The notes under the pieces: generated by a model
What the model was told of the DNA's origin: nothing
The model's database searches: none
The model's input: only the letters and a program-made list of their open reading frames with translations
Source: Streptomyces sp. HUAS MG91
Lineage (GTDB): Bacteria; Actinomycetota; Actinomycetes; Streptomycetales; Streptomycetaceae
Assembly (NCBI RefSeq): GCF_040529335.1
Contig: NZ_CP159534.1
Location: 6,324,001 to 6,388,000 of the forward strand
Direction: 5' to 3'
DNA: 64,000 bases
Program-made: the position numbers and the translations under genes
Shown here: positions 63,147 to 64,000 of the stretch, piece by piece
Position numbering within the stretch: position 1 is the first letter of the stretch
Layout: every line of letters begins with the position of its first letter

Positions 63147-63247
63147 GGTACGGGGCGTAACTGGTAAGGCGTGAACGCGGCTCAAACAGCTTACGCGTGT
63201 CAGAGTTCGACCGGCATGGCAGTTTTCCGCCTGTCAGTGACGGGTGG

Positions 63248-63253
63248 CAGGAT
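63248..63253 (+). promoter_or_regulatory. -10 element (leaderless) of the ferrochelatase gene
   Basis: CAGGAT lies 7 nt before the ATG at 63261 and there is no Shine-Dalgarno sequence. Confidence 0.45.
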
Positions 63254-63260
63254 CGAACAC

Positions 63261-64000
63261 ATGCCAGAAGCGCACGTTGCCAGCCTCGATGCCCGCCCGT
63301 ACGACGCCCTGCTCCTGCTCTCCTTCGGAGGCCCGGAGGGTCCCGACGACGTCGTCCCGTTCCTGGAGAACGTGACGAGGGGCCGCGGTATCCCCAAGGA
63401 ACGGCTCAAGGAAGTCGGGCAGCACTATTTCCTGTTCGGCGGGGTCAGCCCGATCAACGACCAGAACAGGGCGCTGCTCGACGCCCTGCGCAAGGACTTC
63501 GCCGAGCACGGCCTCGACCTGCCGGTCTACTGGGGCAACAGGAACTGGGCGCCCTACCTGACCGACACCCTGCGCGAGATGGTCACCGACGGCCACCGCC
63601 GCATCCTCGTTCTCGCCACCAGCGCGTACGCCTCGTACTCGGGCTGCCGTCAGTACCGCGAGAACCTGGCGGAGTCGCTGGCCGCCCTGGAGGCCGAGGG
63701 GCTCGAACTCCCGAGGATCGACAAGCTGCGGCACTACTTCAACCATCCCGGCTTCGTGCGGCCCATGGTCGACGGCGTCCTGAAGTCGCTCGCCGATCTC
63801 CCCGAGGACGTGCGTGACGGCGCCCACCTCGCCTTCACCACGCACTCCATCCCGACCGCCGCGGCCGACACCTCCGGGCCCGTCGACGACCACGGTGACG
63901 GTGGCGCGTACGTGAAGCAGCACCTGGACGTCGCGCGGCTGATCGCCGACGCGGTGCGCGAGGAGACCGGCGTCGACCACCCCTGGCAGCTCGTCTACCA
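63261..64000 (+). CDS. hemH: Ferrochelatase (coproporphyrin-type), 3' truncated by window end
   Basis: The first 246 residues are present. [29 protein letters not shown] (residues 17-45), [13 protein letters not shown] and the catalytic His195 in FTTHSIP identify the ferrochelatase family. In actinobacteria this enzyme inserts iron into coproporphyrin III (CpfC) and decarboxylation to heme follows, rather than acting on protoporphyrin IX. The frame stays open to the last base. The start at 63261 is supported by the family N-terminus and by the -10 hexamer. Confidence 0.95.
   Translation, partial: MPEAHVASLDARPYDALLLLSFGGPEGPDDVVPFLENVTRGRGIPKERLKEVGQHYFLFGGVSPINDQNRALLDALRKDFAEHGLDLPVYWGNRNWAPYLTDTLREMVTDGHRRILVLATSAYASYSGCRQYRENLAESLAALEAEGLELPRIDKLRHYFNHPGFVRPMVDGVLKSLADLPEDVRDGAHLAFTTHSIPTAAADTSGPVDDHGDGGAYVKQHLDVARLIADAVREETGVDHPWQLVY

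Overview
The window is high-GC actinobacterial chromosome, almost certainly Streptomyces core DNA. It carries lexA-nrdR-nrdJ, whiH directly before hrdB, parE/parC, ptsH, sepH and a ferrochelatase gene in the order I remember for the S. coelicolor SCO58xx region. Genes are dense, GTG/TTG starts are frequent, and at least nine genes have a -10-like hexamer 6-10 nt before the start codon, which suggests leaderless mRNAs. I see no rRNA, tRNA, CRISPR array, prophage or complete insertion sequence.

Layout. 1-6.1 kb: 3' end of a DinG-type helicase gene, lexA with an SOS box, nrdR-nrdJ (class II ribonucleotide reductase and its repressor, with two NrdR boxes) and a TerD-like gene. 6.2-13.5 kb: small metabolic and house-cleaning genes, an MFS exporter with a TetR regulator and three related operators, and rnhB. 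13.7-23.2 kb: a RecQ helicase with a C-terminal phosphoribosyltransferase-like domain, a DUF4192 protein across a promoter region holding two DnaA boxes, a glycogen-debranching-like protein, a Nudix/winged-helix protein and an ABC ATPase-permease fusion. 23.3-26.4 kb: whiH (sporulation regulator) and hrdB (principal sigma factor), separated by about 690 bp that hold an 18-bp tandem repeat and a 187-bp inverted-repeat element.

26.6-41 kb: secreted trypsin-like protease, parE, a DUF485 plus sodium:solute symporter pair convergent with a CitA/CitB-type two-component operon whose upstream region carries a 22-bp tandem repeat, an Apd1-like thioredoxin-fold ferredoxin, and a divergent pair of citrate synthase paralogues, one fused to a helix-turn-helix domain, with repeated GARTCAA sites between them. 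41-50 kb: cobW-type GTPase gene convergent with parC, a catalytic/non-catalytic M16 protease pair, a LytM/M23 hydrolase behind a ydaO-type (c-di-AMP) riboswitch, a GntR regulator, and ptsH (HPr) with a DasR (dre) site.

50-64 kb: PatA-type protein acetyltransferase, DUF5998-phosphodiesterase-thymidine kinase group, glyoxalase-fold protein, sulfurtransferase, sepH (FtsZ regulator), a two-span membrane protein with repeated D-x-T-x-(V/L)-(L/I) motifs, an aldonolactone/alditol oxidase overlapping an MFS gene, and the start of hemH/cpfC.

The genes link dNTP supply and DNA repair (lexA, nrdRJ, recQ, rnhB, tdk), chromosome topology (parE/parC), development and division (whiH, hrdB, sepH, M23) and carbon/acetyl metabolism (HPr, symporter, citrate synthases, PatA). 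Least explained are the HTH-citrate synthase pair, the 22-bp array, the whiH-hrdB intergenic elements, the RecQ-PRTase fusion and the threonine-motif membrane protein.
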